Shown piece after piece: positions 50,570 to 54,551 of a stretch of 54,551 nt of DNA. Within the stretch, counting starts at the first letter, position 1, and every line of letters starts with the position of its first letter. The notes beneath the pieces are model-generated. The model made no database searches, was not told where the DNA came from, and worked only from the letters and a program-made list of their open reading frames with translations. This DNA is from Methanobacteriota archaeon (GTDB taxonomy: Archaea; Thermoplasmatota; Poseidoniia; Poseidoniales; Poseidoniaceae). The position numbers and the translations under genes are program-made. The DNA is taken from contig PBDU01000016.1 of the NCBI GenBank assembly GCA_002718195.1, positions 1 through 54,551 of the forward strand, written 5' to 3'.

Positions 50570-51015
50570 ATGCGCGGTAGTGTGATAAGGTAAACTGACT
50601 TTAAAGAAAGATGTTGTTGTACTCATTCGTGCTTGTCTTGGCAGGACACTCGTTGGTCAACTATTCATACATGGAAAAGTAACAACGACCCTACTGAAAG
50701 CCAAAGAAGTCCAGAAGTTCACCGATAGGCTCGTTAACATTGCGAAAGAGGTATTCAAACTTTAGTGGAAATATGCATTCATTCATGATGAGTTTATTAA
50801 TCTAGGGTTCTACGCATTCGAGGAAGCGGATAAGCAGTTGCCTTCCTACTGGTGAGGCTTACTCAAAATTATCAGTTGAAATAGCCCAGAAATACAGTTG
50901 CCAAAACGGAGGATACACCCGCGTAACTCGAAAAGGACGACGTAAAGGCGATAGTGCACAGCTTGCGAGTGTAGAATTCAGCTCGTCGAGAAATTCTGCT
51001 GTGCTCCCAAACTGA
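50570..51015 (+). CDS. Organellar ribosomal protein bL17
   Basis: Three exons, 50570-50589, 50645-50750 and 50806-51015, join in phase. TLVGQLFIHGKVTTTLLKA then KEVQKFTDRLVNIAKE, and QNGGYTRVTRKGRRKGD, SAQLASVEF, match the conserved core and C terminus of bacterial-type L17. The usual N terminus (MRHR..KLGR..xHRxALLR) is missing: the ATG at 50570 gives only MRGSVIR before TLVGQ. A real first exon may lie further upstream, near repeat A. Whether it serves mitochondria or plastids cannot be told. It ends 12 bases from TAF4, tail-to-tail. Confidence 0.8.
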
Positions 51016-51027
51016 GAACACACCATA

Positions 51028-52161
51028 CTAGTATGCAGTAGTTCTAGCTTCGGAGAGGGCAACAGAGTGTTTTGCCAGTAGCTTCGGAAAAATTTTAGCG
51101 AAACTTTGCTCCGACTTGAGTACTTTGATGATATCCACCAAAGAAATTGTACACTCGTTTGCCTGAAAGCTGGTTTTCACGTCATCCTCAAAACTTTCCA
51201 CTGCGGTAATTTGCTGTAGTTTCCCATCATTTGCCGCATTTTCTACACTCGTATCGATTTTTGATTTTGACTTTGTACTGTCTAGAGTAGCGACGTCCTT
51301 TGTCTGTCGTGTGAACCATTTCAGGTATTTCGCATCACCCAAAGCGCTTCGAGTTGCCTCGTTTGCGGCGTTTGCAAGTTGGCGTTCCTCTTCTGCCTCT
51401 CTCGCCTTCTCTGCTCGAAGTAGCAGATCCTCGTCGAAATCATCTTCACCTGGCTTTCTAGCGCGCTTGCTCGATGGATCCCCAAGTTGCAATAGCCTCT
51501 GGTGTTCCTGCTCTTGTCGAACTGAGGTCTTCTGCAGAAGCTTCGCATTAATTTCACGAATCCTGTGTTTTAGTCTCGTTTCACGTAGTCCTGGACCACA
51601 GGTCTCAGTATGAACACATCGAATGTTCGCTGTACTGACAAGCTGCGTTAAGAGCCTGCGCAGGCGTTGCCTAACTGCATTTCCACACAGACGGACAGCG
51701 TCGAGCTCTACTTGCATACCGTGTTGTCTTGACCTTAGCCTTGAAGTGATCCGCTTAGACAAACGTTGTTGATCGAAAACCAACGTAACCGGTCTCTCAA
51801 TTGCGCTGCGATCTCGCACCGCTGAAGAGCTTCGAGCCAACCCAAATGCTTCAGATAGAGAGGTATTCACTGAAGCAGACTTTGTGGCATGTAGTACGTT
51901 TTCAAGCGAGTCTCTAAGGAATTGCAAGCCATCCATGTCACGGAACAATGTTGAAAACATAATCTTCACATTAGCCCGCTTTGATTTCATGCCGAGATAG
52001 CGAGCGCTAAGAGACTCGGATCCCCCAGTTTCTGTCTTGGATTCTTTCTCGTGCACAGTTCGCACTACTTCGCTCAACGAAACGCGGCCGGTCATCATAT
52101 TGTGCGGTCTAGTAGCATCTTCCTTTGGCATTTCAAGATCAAGTTTCATTACCGATGACAT
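51028..52161 (-). CDS. TAF4: TFIID subunit TAF4-like protein
   Basis: An intronless 377-residue protein from ATG 52161. It begins with a histone-fold-like and conserved helical region (LDAVRLCGNAVRQRLRRLL). A long charged coiled-coil follows (EQEHQRLLQLGDPSSKRAR, LLLRAEKAREAEEERQLAN). The C-terminal segment is CTISLVDIIKVLKSEQSFA. Order and content match the C-terminal TAF4 domain that pairs with TAF12 in TFIID. The glutamine-rich N-terminal part of animal and plant TAF4 is absent. The assignment rests on architecture and the C-terminal motif. Confidence 0.72.
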   Translation of the reverse strand: MSSVMKLDLEMPKEDATRPHNMMTGRVSLSEVVRTVHEKESKTETGGSESLSARYLGMKSKRANVKIMFSTLFRDMDGLQFLRDSLENVLHATKSASVNTSLSEAFGLARSSSAVRDRSAIERPVTLVFDQQRLSKRITSRLRSRQHGMQVELDAVRLCGNAVRQRLRRLLTQLVSTANIRCVHTETCGPGLRETRLKHRIREINAKLLQKTSVRQEQEHQRLLQLGDPSSKRARKPGEDDFDEDLLLRAEKAREAEEERQLANAANEATRSALGDAKYLKWFTRQTKDVATLDSTKSKSKIDTSVENAANDGKLQQITAVESFEDDVKTSFQANECTISLVDIIKVLKSEQSFAKIFPKLLAKHSVALSEARTTAY

Positions 52162-52246
52162 TTCCGGGACAACCGGACCGAAAACGTGTGCGCCTCCGGC
52201 GTTTGCGAATTTGCGAAGAGAAACAATCAAGCGAGCGAGGTTCGAA

Positions 52247-52455
52247 ATGGGCTCTTGGTAAGAATCTTAACCCTAAGAGCGCTAAAAACTTATGAAAATC
52301 ACAGTCCAACTTTGCAACTTTTTTATGCATTTTCTATCATTTTGATCGATGAGGAAAAGTTTCAACTGCAGTTTCCGGCACAATTCGTGGAAAAAAGAAT
52401 AGCGCAAATGCAACCATTAGACAGCATTTCACGAGATCTTTCGAACGCGTTCTAG
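52247..52455 (+). CDS. Small unknown spliced gene
   Basis: An 11-base first exon (52247-52257, ATGGGCTCTTG), a 47-nt intron with GTAAG...CACAG, and exon 2 (52305-52455) give 53 residues: a start MGSCPTLQLFYAFSIILID, then EEKFQLQFPAQFVEKRIAQ and QPLDSISRDLSNAF. Splice sites and phase fit, and it fills the plus-strand slot predicted by alternation between TAF4 and GatA. I do not recognise the family; a further 3' exon is possible. It is only 85 bases from the TAF4 start. Confidence 0.5.
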
Positions 52456-52682
52456 AATTGAGGTTTTAGATTCAATATGCGCTCGAGCACTGATTACAAA
52501 AAATATTTCTCTGTACTCAAAGCAGCGAATGGAAATCACTCAGTAAATGTCCGAAGCGACGAAGAGCTGGAAGGATAGTATGAAGGGCTGGAAGCGATCA
52601 GTCTCGACCCAGTTTGGGCTTTAAGCCCAAAGCGTGGCGCACGTGGTGTCTGGGGAGTTCGACAACAAAATCAATGAAGAAG
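52456..52682. other. Tail-to-tail gap with a palindrome
   Basis: TTTGGGCTT/AAGCCCAAA near 52613-52631 is a perfect palindrome about 50 bases from the end of GatA; it could serve as a 3'-end signal. No coding sequence is certain, although a 33-codon ATG frame exists at 52479-52580. Confidence 0.4.
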
Positions 52683-54516
52683 TTACAGCCAAGAGAACAC
52701 GTCGACTTCAGGGAGTGAAATGTTTTTCGTAGCTTCAAACACATGAGCCATCTCTAAGAGCTGAGCTTCGCCGAAATGTTTACCGATAAATTGCAAACCA
52801 ACTGGTAACACGCCGCCCTCAACATGGGAAAGCCCACTTCGCACCACCACTGCTGGTAACCCGGCTAAGTTGACGTTAACAGTAAGTAGGTCACCCACGT
52901 ACATTTGTAAAGGGTTCGATATCTTATCCCCCATCTTATACGCCACATCTGGCGTTGCAGGTGTCAGAAGTGCATCGTAGTCTTGCAAGTAACCCATCAG
53001 TTCGTTGTGCACCCCATTTTGAGCGCATTTTGCCCTTGTATAATATTCATCACTGTATCCAGAAGACAATACATAAGTGCCCATGAGAATACGTCTACGA
53101 ACTTCTTCTCCGAGCATGAAGCGTCTGCGAGAATTGCATGAATCCCCAGCATCATCACTCGTGCTACCCATTTGGATCCCATCATAGCGAGCCAAGTTGC
53201 TACTTGCCTCAGAAGATGCGATGATGTAATATGCGGGCAAACCAAGTCTGAAGGTCGCACAACTGACAACATCAACGGTTCCTCCCAATTCTTCTATTTG
53301 CTTAATTGATTCAAAAAAACTATTTCGCACTTCTGCAGATATTCCCTCCTCTATCGCTTCCACTATTACTGCAAAGCGCTTTCCTTTGAGAGGCTTGAGC
53401 ACAAGGTCAGATGCCTGTTGAAACGTTGGTTTGAAGCCACCAGAACCTCTCAAACTCGCGTCCCTCTGCACTCTTCCATTTCTATCAGCTCGAATGGCAT
53501 CGAAAATGCATGAGACATCCGCGACAGTCTGTGCGATTGGCCCTACTGTATCAAAACTAGACGAGTAAGCTAGCAGTCCGTGTCGAGACACAGCACCATA
53601 CGTTGGTTTCAATCCCACAACCCCACAAAATGCAGCCGGTTGACGAATAGACCCGCCCGTGTCACTACCCAGAGCCGCAGTACACAGCTGTGAGGCAACA
53701 GCTGCCGCAGAACCACCAGATGATCCGCCCGGAACATGGGAAAGGTTCCAAGGGTTGGAAGTCGGACCAGCTGCTGCCGTCTCAGTAGTGCTACCCATCC
53801 CGAACTCATCCATATTAGTTTTCCCTAGAAATACACAGTCACATTCCTTCAACGCTGAAATCACGTCTGCATCGTAGGATGATGCATGCTGGCCAAGAAG
53901 TTGAGAGCCTGCTGTTGTAGTAGGAGCACCATTATAACAAATATTGTCCTTCACTGCCAGTGGGATTCCAGCAAGAGGATGAAGCGGAGCTCCAATTGCA
54001 AGGGCCTCATCAACCTTTTTTGCCTTCTCACACTATGAGTAGCGTTTCCAGAATCATGCTACGAGTCGTACCTGTGCCAGGGCTGCAGTGGTGTTCACTT
54101 CAACGAAGCTACCCAGCCCAATGTCCTTTGTTTCTATCTATGGCGGGCCGGTGAGGCTAGCGTAGAGACGCCGTTTATCAACTTACTCTATCCAAATATA
54201 TATTAACCAATTCCACAGCTGATAGTCTCTTGCGACGCATCGCGTGTCCTAATTTTCCTATGAAAGAATCACAAGAGATGTCTCTGCGTTTTCTGGCCTT
54301 CAAGCTACTCAGTGACCCATACTTCACGAAGTGCGCGGTCATACCTTGTATTCGGCAACACGGGGCTTCATCGTGGACGAAAGAGACTCCATATTTCAAA
54401 CTTCGCGGAGTGCTCTTTTCGTCGTCTCCTGCGAGAAGTACAGTAGCCAGCCTTGCGGTTTTTTCTTCTCTTGGGGCAACATCTGTAAGATGGACATTTA
54501 CTATCCTCCACGTCAT
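52683..54516 (-). CDS. GATA: Glutamyl-tRNA(Gln) amidotransferase subunit A, organellar
   Basis: Confirmed exons are 54187 leftward from an uncertain start, 54137-54072 and 54032-52683; introns are 49 and 39 nt. HPLAGIPLAVKDNICYNG holds the catalytic Lys, GGSSGGSAAAVASQLC and GSDTGGSIRQPAAFCG the two Ser residues of the amidase triad, and GPIAQTVADVSCIFDA follows. GatCAB converts Glu-tRNA(Gln) to Gln-tRNA(Gln) in plastids and mitochondria. The ATG at 54516 is plausible, but its first codons coincide with a family B repeat (GACGTGGAGGATAGTAA), and the leader may contain another intron. Confidence 0.93.
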
Positions 54517-54535
54517 GGAAAACGTAACAAAAACT
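54496..54535 (-). repeat. Dispersed repeat family B, copy 4 (partial)
   Basis: On the minus strand GTTTTCCATGACGTGG and AGGATAGTAA match copy 1 with one difference over 26 bases. The left part of the family is only weakly visible before the window ends. It lies at the 5' end of GatA, pointing into it. Confidence 0.65.
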
Positions 54536-54551
54536 CGTGATTACCCGGTGA

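Overview
This is nuclear DNA of a photosynthetic eukaryote. It carries genes for the spliceosome, Golgi, proteasome, nuclear pore and RNA polymerases II and III, with GT-AG introns mostly 45-60 nt long. A nuclear gene for photosystem II PsbX, a nuclear chloroplast-type HSP70, a PsbP-domain protein and a zeaxanthin-epoxidase-like enzyme point to the green lineage. A PUFA elongase that, from memory, closely resembles the Ostreococcus enzyme, together with a circularly permuted tRNA gene, points to a picoplanktonic prasinophyte (Mamiellales: Ostreococcus, Bathycoccus or Micromonas). The moderate base composition, many tiny introns and dispersed repeats would fit the low-GC 'big outlier chromosome' of that group. 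The species is not established, and every family assignment here is by motif recognition, without a database search.

Layout: the window starts inside the last exon of an ER BiP gene. 1-9.5 kb: PEX6, GPN1, an alpha/beta hydrolase, a deoxynucleoside kinase, AcnB-type aconitase. 9.5-19.7 kb: many small spliced genes (zeta-COP, PsbP-domain protein, SRP9, an RRM protein, U1-C, a transcription cyclin, PsbX, a Nup62 core, a TOG protein and unknowns). 19.8-33 kb: chloroplast HSP70, proteasome alpha subunit, CTF8, elongase, Asp/Asn hydroxylase, permuted tRNA-Leu, COG4, MCM7, TFIIA-gamma, H2A.Z. 33-54.5 kb: two unknown genes, zeaxanthin-epoxidase-like protein, RPB3, RPL36, RFC5, eIF6, CAF1, RPC3, mitochondrial ATP synthase beta, organellar PheRS, RPB12, RPB9, bL17, TAF4, a small unknown gene and GatA.

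The most striking property is order. Protein genes alternate strand almost perfectly, giving tail-to-tail pairs separated by only tens to about 300 bases and mostly longer head-to-head gaps that must hold divergent promoters. Following this rule led to two small spliced genes (CTF8 at 23713-24120 and a gene at 52247-52455). Most dispersed repeats seen lie in the head-to-head gaps, in the same orientation as a neighbouring gene, so they may be promoter elements.

There is no operon logic, but products cluster by theme. There are many Pol II/III components (GPN1, transcription cyclin, TFIIA-gamma, H2A.Z, RPB3, RPC3, RPB12, RPB9, TAF4), replication factors (MCM7, RFC5, CTF8), secretory-pathway parts (BiP, SRP9, zeta-COP, COG4) and organelle proteins. 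Starts given for spliced genes rest on splice-site and reading-phase consistency and need transcript support.
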